Shown here: positions 23,392-35,365 of the stretch, one piece after another
How positions within the stretch are numbered: position 1 is the stretch's first letter
How the letters are laid out: every line of letters begins with the position of its first letter
NCBI RefSeq assembly: GCF_963576675.1
Contig: NC_088913.1
Location: forward strand, 18,302,001 to 18,366,000
Length of the DNA stretch: 64,000 nt
Source: Euphorbia lathyris
Lineage: Eukaryota > Streptophyta > Magnoliopsida > Malpighiales > Euphorbiaceae
Reading direction: 5' to 3'
Position numbers and translations under genes: made by a program
Notes under the pieces: model-generated
Databases searched by the model: none
The model's input: the letters and a program-made list of their open reading frames with translations, nothing else
What the model was told of the DNA's origin: nothing

Positions 23392-24470
23392 CACTAGTGG
23401 GAAAATGGGCATTGACGTCTCAATAGCGACGCTCAAAGGTAATATATGTCACTAATGATCAATAAATTTAGCATTTGTGACGCTTCAATTTAACGACGAC
23501 CGCAAATGAGAATATATTTAACTATATTTATAATATGATGAGTCAATAATGCCGCTCGTAGGAAAACGTGTCGCTATTAACCCTTATATAATTTTCTAAT
23601 TTAAATAGGTCAATAGCGACGTGCTTGGGGAACGCACGTTGCTATAGTCAATAGCGACGCATATAGGAAACGTGCGTCGCTATTAACTCACACGACAGTA
23701 ACACGCCATGTGAATTGATAATTTAGAAACAGAATGTTTCCTTTGTTTTCACACGACATGTGCAGTTACCCACACGCTGTGTGACTATCTTTATGGACGA
23801 ATATCCTTTTCCAAAAGATATAAAACCTGCCAAAACCACTACCCAATATAGTTTTTCCCCTTCCACAAACACTTTTTTCCATTTCTCAATACGTTTTTAA
23901 CTTCCCAAAACAATTAATTTTCCATTAAATCCCCATTTATTACCCCTAACCCCTTCATCTTCTTCCATATTTCTCTTAAAACCCCTCTCCACATAACTTC
24001 CATTTTTATACCTTCAAGCTTTCATTTTTATATACCTTTATGTGTGATTTCTGTTTTTATGTGTTCTAATTCCATTGAATATTGCAAAATGACTGGAAAA
24101 GGAAAACGAGTTAAGACAATTGTTGTGTACAGCGAACGAATCAAGAAATCGCCTAGGAAAGAGCAAGAAAAGTTGCTTAAAATCCACCTCCACCGCCACC
24201 ACAACCAGGATTGTCAGCTCTATCAATCACTTATGGTTGCCCCTTCCTGATTCACATAGTGGATGAAGGTAAACGGTTTCAATACATCTCTACTACACCT
24301 TGCACACCATTTGTGGTGTTTGATTTTGAATTTCCAGCACAATAGGGATGTCAGGTAGAATTTGAGTAAAAATTACAGTCTATGGGTTAAGATTATTTTT
24401 CAAAAACTCAAAGGGATGAGGATGTCTCCATGGTTTCTATTTTAGTGAGGCTTGTTGCTTTGGTCTGTAG
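23392..24470 (+). mobile_element. CACTA (En/Spm-type) terminus with subterminal repeats
   Basis: The stretch starts CACTAGTGGGAAAATGGGC, a CACTA terminus. Within the first 310 bp, the unit CAATAGCGACG and its reverse complement CGTCGCTATT occur at least five times, the subterminal repeat architecture of CACTA elements. Pyrimidine-rich leader-like sequence follows, then a short frame at about 24090 starting MTGKGKRVKTIVVYSER, which may be the remnant of an element-encoded protein. The right end was not found; the LINE remnant follows at about 24477. The right limit given is therefore only the last base before the LINE. Confidence 0.55.
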
Positions 24471-24476
24471 GTCACA

Positions 24477-26565
24477 ATGAATTGCCTTAGCTGGAACTGC
24501 ATGGGTCTAGGCAACGCTAATGCAGTTCGATAGTTGGGCGAGTTGATGAAATCGCATACATCGGATATTATTTTTATAATGCAAACTCTTGTAGAAATAT
24601 CTCTTATTGGTTTTATTAAACTAAAATTTAATTTCGGAGGGTGCTTTTCTGTTCACAGAAAAAGGGCGTAGCGGTGGCTTAGCTATGTTCTAGAGTGGGG
24701 ATGTTGATGTTATTGTGGTTCGTTATTCTAATAATCATATTGAGTTGTAGGTTAAAGATCATGCCTTCAGTGAGTGGAGATGTGTGAGTTTTTATGGTAT
24801 GGATGAGAGAAGAAGACATAAGGAGTCTTGGGAACTATTACAATCAATGCCCTCAAGCTCCATGTTACCGCGAGTTATAATTGGGGAATTTAATTCCATT
24901 ACATATTCATCTCAGAAATTAGGGGGCGTTGAGTATCCTAGTTTGCTGATTCATGCTTTTAATAGCATTCTAGCTGCCTACGATTTGACTGAAATACGGT
25001 TCGATGGAGGTAGCCTCATATGGGAGAAGAACTCGAGGTTCTGCTAATTGACTCTGGGAACGTCTAGATCATGCTTTCACTTGTACTAGCTAGTTGGATT
25101 ATTTTAGCAACTATAAATTGTCAAACATCATTACTGACTATTCAAACCATTATCTTATCTTCCTCGAGCTGTCAGTCTAAACCCCTCATTTTTTTCACTG
25201 TTGGTTTCGCTATGAGATGGCATGGATAAAAGAGGAGGTTTTGTGGTTGTTGTAAAACAAAGCTGCGCAAACTCAAATGGAGGTGCACTCATCATAAAAT
25301 GGGCAGCATGTTCCAAGTCTGTGGAGCAATATGGTCGAGAGTATCATTGGAAATTATCTAGGAAGATCCTCAGGTGCAAGCAATTGATTACGCAGTTGCT
25401 TGACAAACAACACTTGGCCTCTGTTACTTGGGTTTCCGAAGCTAGAAAAAGTTTGTCTGATTTACTTGAGTAGGAAAAATGTCATTAGAAACAACGAGCA
25501 AAGATACCCTGGCTAGTGGGGGGAGATCAAAACCCAAAATTCTTCTATGCTTGCGTTAATGTTTGGAAGAAGATGGATCATATTGTTACCCTCCAAACTA
25601 ATAAGATATGCTTATTGATGATCTTAGCGAGCTTAGCTCTCATATTCATAATTACTTTTGTACTCTCTTTGCTTCGTCTATTGTTGTCTCTGTTACTACT
25701 CTGAATGTCCTAGATAGTATTGTCTTGCCTGAAATGAATAACTAGCTCACTGCCCCGTTTGTGTATGATGAATTTAAAGTTGCCACCTTTCAAATGCAAG
25801 CTGATAAATCCCTGGAGCGGCGGGCGGCTGGAACCCAGGCTTTTGTCAACCTTTTTAGGATTGTATTGGTATGGGTGTTTTCAATGCTTGTTCAAGATGG
25901 CTTTTGCAAAATGAATTTCCTGCTAACCTCAATGACACAATGATTATTCTTATCCCAAAATCTGAAAACCCCAGTTCTATCAAAGACTTCAGACCTATAT
26001 CTTTATGCAACATTCTCTGCAAGATCGTGGCTAAGGTCCAAGCAACCCGACTTAAGCATGTTCTTCTTGAGATTATTAGTGATAGTCAGTCTAGTTTTTT
26101 CTTGGGTAGATCCATTATTGATAGTGTATATAGGTGGCTTTTGAGACTTTGTATCATATGAAATGCAAGAACAAAAATGGAGTTAGTAATGTGGCGTTGA
26201 AGATTGATATTAGTAAGGCATATGACAGGGTTGACTGGGTGTTTCTGAAAACTGTGATACTCGTTTGGGCTTTACTGCAGTTTAGGTGAAGTGGATTATG
26301 ATGTGTGTTTCTTTGATTTCCTATTCTATGTTAGTTAATGAAGACCTAGTTCGAGTTATGTTACTTGGTCGAGGTCTATAACAAGGCGATCCCTTATCAC
26401 CTTATTTATTTATCTTATATGCATAGGTTTTATCCAAACTGATCATAAAAGCAGAGAACGATGGACTTATTCGAGGATGTAGAATCAATCGTATAACTCC
26501 TAGTATTACTCACCTGTTTTTTTGCTAATGACAGTTTCTTATTCTTTGGTGCTTCAATGGATGAA
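24477..26565 (+). pseudogene. L1-type LINE, endonuclease and reverse transcriptase, broken
   Basis: ATG at 24477 begins MNCLSWNCMGLGNANAVR, the standard start of plant L1 endonuclease. Later endonuclease pieces include the GEFNSI segment (about 24880, GDFN in active enzymes). RT pieces follow: [19 protein letters not shown] and [18 protein letters not shown] (about 25940-26060), LKIDISKAYDRVDW (about 26200) and FANDSFLFF (26521). The last is the FADD catalytic motif with the first aspartate changed to asparagine. The frames are interrupted by many stops and shifts. At about 26565 the text jumps from just after FANDSFLFFGASMDE to the later KLPKSL segment, so several hundred bases are deleted. 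It would have made an RNA-primed retrotransposition enzyme; it is dead here. Confidence 0.8.
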
Positions 26566-27937
26566 AGTTTGTATGAGTGTCTTTAAACTGCCTAAATCTC
26601 TTTGCCTGGATTTGGAGAAGATAATGAATTCATTTTGGTGGGGTATGAAACTAGGGGGTAGGAGATCGATTCATTGGCAGAGTTGGGACAGGCTCTGTAG
26701 GGATAAGAGATAGGGTGGTTTGGGCTTTAGGAACCTCTAAAAATTCAATCTGGCCTTATTAGGCAAACAGGCCTGGAAGTTAATGGTTAATCTAAATTCT
26801 TTAGTGGGTAGAATGTTCAAAGCTAAATATTTCTCTAGGGACCCCTTCTTTTCCTCCAAATTGGGCAATAATCCTAGTTTTGTTTGGGGGAGTGTTTGGA
26901 GAGCCATTGAGGTACTGCGATTGGGAGTTCGTTGGAGAATTGGGAATGGTAAGTCAACATATGTTTGGAAAGACCCATGGGTAAATACTACGGCCCCATT
27001 TAGGGTACAGGGTGATGATGTTATGCAGCAGGATGATATAAAAGTGGCTGATTTGTTTATTCCTGGTAGGAAGTTGTGGGACAGAGGGAAGGTGGAGGAT
27101 TTGTTGAATGAGGCAGATGCCAGAATTGTGTGTAGGATGGTGTTGCCAACCAGAGAAGTTGAGGATGGACCAATGTGGAATTTTAACAAAAATGGCATGT
27201 ATACCAGTAAATCAGGCTATAAAGCTCTTTGTGATGATTATGGTGGTGTGAATCAGGATGACGGGTGGAGTAGAATTTGGAAGATGCATGTCCCCCCAAA
27301 AGTTAGAATGTTTGTTTGGAAGTTGGCCTCGGGCTGTATGGCTACTAGACATAGATTGGCAGGGAGATGGTTGCTAATCCCAACGCAATGCCCTTTTTGT
27401 CATTCTGATACTGAGCATGATCACCACCTCTTTGTTGATTGTGTATACGCCCAGGAATGTTGGAACCTATCTGGGATCAATACGGATGTATTCCAACCTG
27501 ATTATCTAACGGGTTCTATTTTGCAGGTACTCTTGTCCAATGATGTAGACACCATAACCAAGATGGCCATGACGTTGTGGGTTATTTGGAACCAAAGGAA
27601 TCAGATAGTGTGGGAGAGCAAAGTCCAATTACCAGAAACGGTGATCTCTTTCGCGAATAACTACCTTGCTGCTTGGCGCCAGTCCCAGTTGAAGAATCTT
27701 CCGATTGCTGTCAGTCATCCGCCTATGGATTTAGTGGCTCACGCAGATGCCCTCATCGCACAGCATCGCCCGACCCTAGGACCTCAAGCGGTTGCCTCGG
27801 CCCCTGTCCGCCCTCCTGCGCAGTACCGGCCGCCTCCTACCATTACCAACAACGCCATCGGAACCGCCGGCACGGTTGCCCATCGCCACGAGCACACACC
27901 GCGGCTGATTGTGGCACAGGTACGAGATACTAGTTAG
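26566..27937 (+). pseudogene. L1-type LINE, RT C-terminal region with zinc-binding domain
   Basis: After the deletion junction the frame reads VFKLPKSLCLDLEKIMNSFW and IHWQSWDRLC, then (26783-27937, 384 codons) a long open frame with WRIGNGKSTYVWKDPW. A zinc-binding reverse transcriptase domain (zf-RVT type) follows, recognisable by WKMHVPPKVRMFVWKLASG and CPFCHSDTEHDHHLFVDC, with Cys-x2-Cys and His-x4-Cys spacing. The final 70 codons are Pro/Ala/His-rich and much richer in G+C than the rest. RNase H follows in another frame from about 27950. The length of this open stretch in a dead element is unusual but no start or catalytic core accompanies it. Confidence 0.75.
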
Positions 27938-27949
27938 TCTCGCCCCCCT

Positions 27950-28369
27950 CTTGGCTTTGTCAAATGCAATTGTGATGCAGCTACTTTTAAAGCTGAGGCT
28001 CGGAGTGGGGTGGGAGCCTTACTTAGATCATCCGATGGATCTTTTATGGTTTGTCGTAGTCGCCTAATCCCAATTATTGAAGATATCAGGGAAGTTGAAG
28101 CATTAGCCCTACGGGATGCAATGCACTGGTGTATTTATCTTAATTGTATTAATGTTTTGTTTGAGAGTGACTCGTTGATTGTGGTTAATAGTGTCAATTC
28201 GTCTGATCCAGACTTGTCAGTTTATGGGTCAATTATCCAGGATTGTAAGTCTTTGTTAAGTTGTCGACACGATTATAAAGTGTCTTTCTCTCCACGCCTA
28301 GCGAACAGGGGAGCTCATGTCGTTGCACGACATGCCCTGTCCAATGTTACATATTCTTGTGGAATATGA
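27950..28369 (+). pseudogene. L1-type LINE RNase H domain
   Basis: The frame GFVKCNCDAATFKAEARSG, then GALLRSSDGSFM, REVEALALRDAM, LFESDSLIVV and FSPRLANRGAHVVARH follows the plant LINE RNase H (RVT_3) pattern, with acidic residues at D (CNCD), E (VEAL) and D (ESDS). It ends in TGA at 28367-28369. The usual short tail after this domain is cut, and the second LINE copy starts immediately. Confidence 0.75.
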
Positions 28370-30193
28370 AGAAGCGTCAAGGCAGACCATAAACCTTGAC
28401 AAGTCAAGTATATTCTCCAGTGCTAGCTGATTCTGATCTTCGTCTTGCTATCAGTAATTACCTGCAGGTTAGCTCTCCATTCGATATCGGTCGCTATTTG
28501 GGCCTCCCTTCCCTCATTAGAAGGTCTAAAAATAGTGTCTTCAACTTTCTAAAAGATCGTCTTGCATAAGAGGTGTAGCGGTTTGGGTATCAGGTTCTTA
28601 TCTACCGCAGGTAAAGATTTCCTCCTTAAATTTATGCCTCAAGCGCTTCCAGCTTACTATATGAGCACATTTCTACTTCCTCGATCTATATATGATGAGC
28701 TTCAGAAGATAATGAACTCATTCTGGTGGGTTATGAAAGATGATAGAAGCCGGAATATCCATTGGGCCAGTTGGTCAAAGTTATGTGCACGAAAGGATAA
28801 GGGAGGCTTCGAATATCGGGATCTTAAGAACTTCAATCTCTTGCTTTTCGGCAAACAAGGTTGGAATTTGATATCTGACCCACATTATGTAGTAAGTTAA
28901 ATCTTCAAATCAAAATATTTCTTAGCAATACTTTCATATCCTCTAAATTGGGGAATACCCCCAGTTTTCGTTTAGAGGAGTGTGTGGAGCTCAATTGATG
29001 TGTTTTTCTTAGGCCTGAGATGGCGAATTGGAGATGGGAAATCTATCTTTGTATGGAAGGGCCCTTGGTTGGTATATAATTTGAATAAATTTATTTCTTC
29101 ACCTTGCTGCTCGGGGATTGAAAATATTACTTGTCTGAATTATTTATCCCTGGAACCAATGTGTGGGATAGAGGAAAGTTTGAAGCTTGGCTTAGCCCCG
29201 AAGAGACCAACAAGGTCTGTAAGATGCTTATCCCGTGCAGAAATTGTGAATATATGCTCATATGGGATCATACGGCTAATGGGGTGTACTTGTCTAAGTC
29301 AAGATATAGGGTTATGGAAGAGGCCGTGCATGGGGTTACTCAAAGTCAAACTTGCACGAAGATGTGGAACCTCAAATTACCCCTAAGGTATAAATTTTTC
29401 ATTTGGAAACTTAGCTCTTATTATCTCCCTGTTCGTATGAGACTTGCTGCTAATGGTCTAAGTATACCTATCTCTTGCTTTATGTGTAATGTGGATGTGG
29501 AACACAGTTGGCAATTGTTTGCAATGTGCCCTTTTGTGTTGAATGTTGGTAGGTGGCAGGGTTGAGCCCTCCAACCAGAGATTTTGACGATATTCATGAC
29601 TGGTTGATATCCTTTTACGGAAGGCACACGACAGATGAATCTTGTGTTGTAGTTGTAGTCTTGTTTTCTATTTGGCATGAGAGGAATAATCTCCTTTGGA
29701 ACGGTAACAGAAGGCCTCCTGATATGGTTATCTCGCATAACAGTAATCTGTGCATAGAATGACGTCAAACGCAGGTGGCTCACTTATGTCCTCCTGTGTA
29801 GGGTCCTCGGAATCCTGCCACTTGGTCAAAGCTGACGAGAGGGTGGGTGAAGTGTAACATCGATGGTGTGTTATTCTAGGTGACAAGGAAGAGCAGCACT
29901 GGAGCAGTTATCCCAATGAGGAAGGGCGTTTCTCGACTTACTGCAGTTCACTAACAGAAAGCCTGTTGGGAGTCAAGGATATCGAAGCTCTAGCAGTTAA
30001 GGGTCTGAATTTGCACAGAGTATTATTTGAGACAAATTCAAAAACAGTTGTGGATAGCATTGAATTGACTAAAGGTGATACGTTGGACTTCGGAAGCATA
30101 ATTGCAAATTGCAAAGAGCTATTAGATAGTCAAGAGTTTTACTCTATGTCTTTTGTTCTTTCATTAGCGAGTGATATTGCTCTGTATTGCTAG
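28370..30193 (+). pseudogene. Second L1-type LINE, 5'-truncated and broken
   Basis: The copy enters inside RT at EEASRQTINLDKSSIFSS, goes through YLGLPSLIRRSKNSVFNF, TAGKDFLLKFMPQALPAYYM, IMNSFWWVMKDDRSRNIHW and FLGLRWRIGDGKSIFVWK, the zinc-binding segment (about 29360-29540, FMCNVDVEH and CPF) and an RNase H remnant (about 29850-30190). It has several frameshifts and stops. It is in the same orientation as the first LINE and directly adjoins its RNase H. It begins about where the internal deletion of the first copy begins. No poly(A) tail or target duplication was resolved. Confidence 0.75.
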
Positions 30194-31400
30194 ACACTCC
30201 CTTTCCAATACTATTTTGTTGGTTTTACTAGATAGTGCTTTATACAATGATTATAGTTCCGATCTTTTAAAGATCGTTGATAGATGAAATAAACAGATCC
30301 TAAATCCGATCCCCTTAAGTAACTATATGGTTAAATTCGAAGAAGCGGCCTAAGAAAGATAGGTTTACTGTGGTTGAGACGAAAAGCTATGCAAAAGCCC
30401 AAACAAGCCCTTACCTTATCCCCCCAACTCTATAGGTGTCTCTCTCCTAAGATCTTTTAAAATATGTACGTATCTGATTTGACATGTTTGTGGTCCCTAC
30501 TCTACCCAATCAAATCAAATCTTTGCCCCAGTTATCAAGTACTAATCCTACGGCTTCTCTTCTCTTCTTTACATCTGGACGGCTCAGATTCTTCCACTCC
30601 TCTCTCTCTTCCACAATTACCCTCCACACCCTTTCTTTCCCTCTTATTTTCTTCCCATCTCCTTGCCGTTGCGTAGCAACTTATTCGTCACGCCTACGTC
30701 ATCACTTCCTCAACGGTTCGACCCCTGCTATCTCCAATCACCATAATGCCCTTGGTTGTACGGCCGATACTTCCGGTTACTGCAAGGACTTTTTCGGAAG
30801 ACAAAATATAATTTCTACTGAACAGTTGACACAGACATTGACAAGGAAAGTGGCCGACTGACAATAGTCTCTGTCGGAAAACGTGGCTTAATACTATTGA
30901 CCCCAGCTTCGTAGAATATGGAATTAAATAATTAATATTGGTATTATTAATATTATCAAATTAAATATAATGGTCTTAGATTTCCTGTTCTGACCCCATT
31001 AGCTTTTATCCATGGATGATTGATAAGTATAATTGATACATCATTATAGCCTTGGCAGAAACCATTTTGAGTCCCTAATTATTTCATTTAAATCCAATTT
31101 TACATTTTATACTTTGTAGAAATAGATTAGTAGAACTTTTAATTAAATTAGAATTCAGAATTAACTAATTTAACAAATAAAAAATGTTATGGGCTTAAAT
31201 CCATCACATCGAATGATAAGAGGCTGAGAATACTTTTTGCCCATAAACTTTTGCACTTTGACCAAAAAGTCCCAAGATAATTAAAAAAAGTATTTAATAA
31301 TTTTTATAATTAATATCAATGGCTAACAAAATCCTTCTTTACTTGGGCTATGCAATGCGGTCCGGTCCGTTCAATTTTTTATAATCAACGCATAGGAACT
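30194..31400. other. Intergenic region 3' of the cyclin gene
   Basis: No gene can be supported. Around 30450-30870 the DNA is pyrimidine-rich with open frames on the plus strand, but there is no family match or splice pattern that I recognise. The remainder is AT-rich. Confidence 0.4.
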
Positions 31401-31507
31401 AACGAGGAAAAATAAAAGTAGGGGGAATTTGATTTGACTCTACGATCTCTTCTAACAGGAGATGAAAAGGACAAAAAGAAGAGAGATTGACGGTGGCCTT
31501 ATCTACG

Positions 31508-33138
31508 TTACTGTACATCCGGTGTAGAGGATCGAGGCCGCTTGGCAAGTTGCTGATGAGCTTCGACTTGGCTGACAGAGATTGGGTTCTCGGAACGCGT
31601 ATCACAGCTCCTACAAGCAGCCGCGTCGAGCACGCCTACTGGGCTCGCTGGAGCTGATGACGGCTCGGCTGTTGAGTCTTTTAGACTAGCCGATGGACAC
31701 GTGTCTATCAAATACTCCTGCATTAGTTGGTGACAGCTTCTCACCATTTCCTTTCAGAAAAAAAAAAACAAAGAAGACAAAAGAAAAGCCATTTTACTAC
31801 ACAGATACCAATACTTCTTAAATCTTCGAAATTCTCGTAAAAAGTAAATATTTACAGTGTAACCCCCAAATAAAACAAAATTTACTATCCAAACCCAAAC
31901 AAACAAACAAACAAACAATACATACTTTGTTTATTTTCTCATGAAATAACTGCCCATCCGCCGGGGGTATTTGAAAACTCTCGCCGGCGGCGCATAAGAC
32001 TGCCGCAGCAGCTATAGTCGATGGCGGGAAACACAAGAAATCAATCACTGGAAAAAAAACCGAGGAAAAAAATTAATACTAACAGAAAAAAAAAGCCTGA
32101 AACGGATTTCGGGTGTTAGAATCCGGATTACCACGGGTTGTGCTAAGGATGAGATCCGAAGAATCAGTGAAGACCCGATAGAAACTATCGGGTTCCGTAA
32201 AATGGAGCTTCGAGATGAAGTAATCAAGATAATCAAACGGAGTAACAGAGCGTAATCTCCAATTGAGATTAGCCATGACATGGAGCTCCATTCGTTGAAC
32301 CGTTTTAGGTTCGAATACGAATCCGGGTTCAAGTATTTGAAGGTCCAGTAATAGTGGCACGTGTACCTCCTCCATTTTTGCCGCTAAAGACAAGCACGCT
32401 ACTGAAAGGAGCTGAAACGGCCAACCATTTGCCTGTTGCAAGGAGGAAAAGGAAAATGTTGAATAAATAAAATAATAATAATAATGATAAACAAAAAGAA
32501 AAAAATTAATGATTCGTAACAGGTACAGTTTTCACTTTCCCGGAAAATCTGACAGTTTACTGGGAAAGTTCAACAGATGAACAAGTAAATAATGGCATTT
32601 TCCGTAAGATTTTCTCGAGAATAGCAATATCTCCCTGGCAATTTTCTCAGGAAACAAAAAGCAAGAAGTTTCTATTTACCGGCAGAGAATGAGAAGAAAG
32701 AAAGCGATCGAAGTAATTGATGGAGAGTAAAACCGTCACCGGCCTGAAATGATAATACGCACGCACCTGCATTACATTCCGATTAACATCTGCGTATACA
32801 TATACAAAGAGAAACGCATTTTCACATTTTCACATATACAAATTTATATATACCTTGAGGATCCAGTTAATGGAGTCCTGGCGAGCGGTGGCGTCGACGA
32901 ACCGGTCACGGCAACGGTGGAAATAATCAGATAAAGGCAAGAAGTGGAGTTCAGAATCGATGAGTCGATTCAGAGTATAATCATCAAATGGCGAAGATTG
33001 AGGCCGGCGATCGGAGATCCGAGAATCGGAAACAAATTGAACGATCTCTCCGACTGCTTCTTCGCAGTACAAGGTTGGAGCAGCGGAGGCGGAATCATCG
33101 GGCGACGAGTGAAAATGACTAGAGTGAGACGACGACAT
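31508..33138 (-). CDS. D-type cyclin, five exons, 345 residues
   Basis: D-type cyclins bind CDKA, bring it to the retinoblastoma-related protein and promote entry into S phase in the nucleus. Exons on the minus strand are 33138-32854, 32766-32680, 32432-32132, 32047-31926 and 31750-31508. All introns are GT-AG, and the joined phases are 0, 0, 1, 0. Residues 23-27 are LYCEE, the LxCxE retinoblastoma-binding motif. The cyclin box N-half spans the end of exon 1 (ARQDSINWILK), exon 2 (VRAYYHFRPVTVLLSINYFD and RFLSSHSLP) and the start of exon 3 (LLSVACLSLAAKMEE). RMELHVMANLNWRLRSVTPF starts the C-half. The C-terminus is Ser/Pro-rich with ASPVGVLDAA, recalling CYCD2/CYCD4 proteins; the N-terminal part recalls CYCD1, so I leave the subgroup open. 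Length is normal for the family (about 310-390). No stop or frameshift was seen, so it looks functional. It is the only complete cellular gene in the window. Confidence 0.9.
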
Positions 33139-33420
33139 AGTTGAAATGAGAGTAGTAGTTGGTGTTCAACGGCGCGGAGATGACGGCATTGGCGGCGACG
33201 GCGGTGGAATGGCGGAAAGAAGAGTGGTGTTTGGGTGTGTTCATGGCTTGGCTATGGGTCCTCTGGGTATAACATGTTTAATAATCTCTTTTTTTCTCTT
33301 TCTAGAGAGAGAGAGAGATTAAAAAGAGAGAGAGATAGCAGTGAGTGTTTGGGTTGGGGGAAGTGGTGGTGATTGTCCACGTGGATATATTGGGGAGCGA
33401 TTCTGTTTGACCAATAGTAA
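33139..33420 (-). promoter_or_regulatory. Cyclin 5' leader and proximal promoter
   Basis: Reading away from the cyclin ATG, a purine/pyrimidine microsatellite (GA on the plus strand, so CT in the transcript sense) lies at about 33301-33337, as in many plant 5' leaders. A palindromic G-box core CACGTG is at 33378-33383 and a CCAAT motif near 33411. No convincing TATA box was seen. The outer part (33338-33500) is duplicated at about 41710-41920, where the G-box is changed to CACTTG. Confidence 0.5.
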
Positions 33421-33660
33421 ATTAAGATATTTTTAGTAATAATTAATTAATAATTGTTTTTTTAGAGTGATAATTGTTTTTTATAGTAATAATTCTTTTT
33501 GAAAAAAAATAATACGTTCTGAAACAAAAAACTGAACTATACTTAATTGAATTGAACTGAATGCTATTGAATACTGAATTGAATTTAACTGAATGCTACC
33601 GAATTTAATTGAATACTACCGAACTTAACCGAACTAAACAATAATAATGATATTAAACTT

Positions 33661-34418
33661 TGATAACAATCCAAATTATTCTTGAATAAAGAATAAGGGA
33701 AAATTAATAGAAATAATGGCAAACCATTATTCCTTCTAAAAAAGATATTTATACATGATTAATGTGGCATTAATGATAATTAATGCAGGGGAGAATATGC
33801 AAATAATGAGGAAAAAGAAGGAGTTTCTAGCACTATGCCACGCCACGTGGACCATGGCGAGATACGCCATAACAAGATACGCCTAATGAGAGCAAGTAGC
33901 AGAGACCCGCCATATCTCTCAAGGAGATCGTACATATGCCTTGACGGATCAAAGAATATTATCCCAAGGACCAAAAGGGATATTCACCTTGAGAACGCCG
34001 CAAGAAGAACCAGATGGCGGATCTCCACGGTTCAGCTCAGTGAGATCCGCTGGCGAACCTATGAGGCGAATCTCCTCTTTCACCTGATTCATCACAGTAA
34101 CGGTTAACCGCCAACTCGGCCATAAAGATCATTAAATGAATCATTAATAGTCTTAAACCACCAGGGTAAGAGTAACTTGTAACCGCCATTAAATGAGCAT
34201 TAATGGAGACTTTCTAGTTACCTAGAGGTTACGAATTCCCCAACTATATATAGCCTACCTCCCTAGGCTATCAAGGTACACACATTCACTTATTCTTTGT
34301 CAATTCAGTTTGCTCTCTTGATCTTCCTTACTGACTTTGGCATCGGAGTGTCCCCGGCCGATCCCAACGGCGCCTCACAGGGACGTGCTCTGATCAAGGA
34401 TTTTTCCCCGTGTTATCA
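33661..34418 (+). mobile_element. 5' LTR of a degenerate Tat-type gypsy element
   Basis: The LTR starts TGATAACA and ends TGTTATCA (about 758 bp). Its 3' portion matches the LTRs of the complete element at 54681-63926 in reverse complement (for example GGACCAAAAGGGATATTCACC and GAGATCCGCTGGCG), while its 5' portion is longer and different. A TATA-like ACTATATATAGCC sits near 34244. It is followed at 34419 by ATTGGTGCGGTGAAGGTGG, the same priming-site sequence as in the complete element. No 3' LTR partner was found. Confidence 0.7.
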
Positions 34419-34439
34419 ATTGGTGCGGTGAAGGTGGAT

Positions 34440-35365
34440 CTCTAACAAACAGAAGATCACAAAATCTTGATTGTATAGAGTTTCACAAAGAACAAAACAA
34501 TGGAGTCAACAGAATGGAAATCACAATCTCCAACTTTGGCTCAATCAGTACAACAAATCTATCGAAAGATACGGTTCTCCATATATTGGTGGGAAAGAGT
34601 TTTCTACATTAAATCTGGAATTTTATGATGAAAAAGATAAGTTTCCTCTTCTTATTCCATTTTTTATTAAAGAAAATTGAGATCCCTCACTCTTATAAAG
34701 TGCTATGAATATCGTTACATGTTATTATGATAAATCTAATAAATTTTAAAAGATGAAGTCATAGACGCAAATCTTTCATTAAACCTTGCATGCTTACTAT
34801 GCCCTCATATTTTTATGCATGACAAGTGTAATATGATATTATCATTGAACCAGTACAAACGCATGTATAAGACCCGTGATCTTGAGATTTACAAAAGGAA
34901 AAAATCATCCATTCAATGTGATTTTGTCATTTGATATTAAAATATCATAAAATTGCTCATGTAATTGCAAAGGATTTAGATCTAGTCGGTCTTTTGGGTG
35001 AACATGCATATAACTATTAGTACAAATTGCAAAAAATCATATTTGGTTTTCCTTGTACAATTCACCATCTATATATGGCTTTCCTCCTATTTAGTACTTT
35101 TAATATCAAAAATTCATATTTTTGAATATTGTTTTGTCAAACAGTTATTTCATTCCCTTTTTTACAAAGATGTGTTTATTCATATAAAAATTGTTTATCT
35201 GACATTATTAGAATTTCTTTTACCGACGTAAGAGAATTGAACATATTAAATCAATTTGTGATCATCATGTAACTGTCCCTAACTATTAAGGCCATTATGG
35301 GTTGATGAATTGCCAAATTGGATAAACAAAAATTTCATGTCTTGAGCTAACTACAAAACTGTGTA
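34440..35365 (+). other. Unassigned stretch inside the degenerate Tat element
   Basis: This AT-rich sequence lies between the priming site and the first gag homology. The complete element has far less sequence here, so it is either an insertion or lineage-specific leader. Short frames (for example one at 34471-34680) have no match that I recognise. Confidence 0.35.

Noticed and set aside
30484..30861. 125-codon Ser/Thr-rich plus-strand frame
   Set aside because: There is no family match, no clear regulatory signals, and a biased composition (pyrimidine-rich DNA). A coding role cannot be supported.
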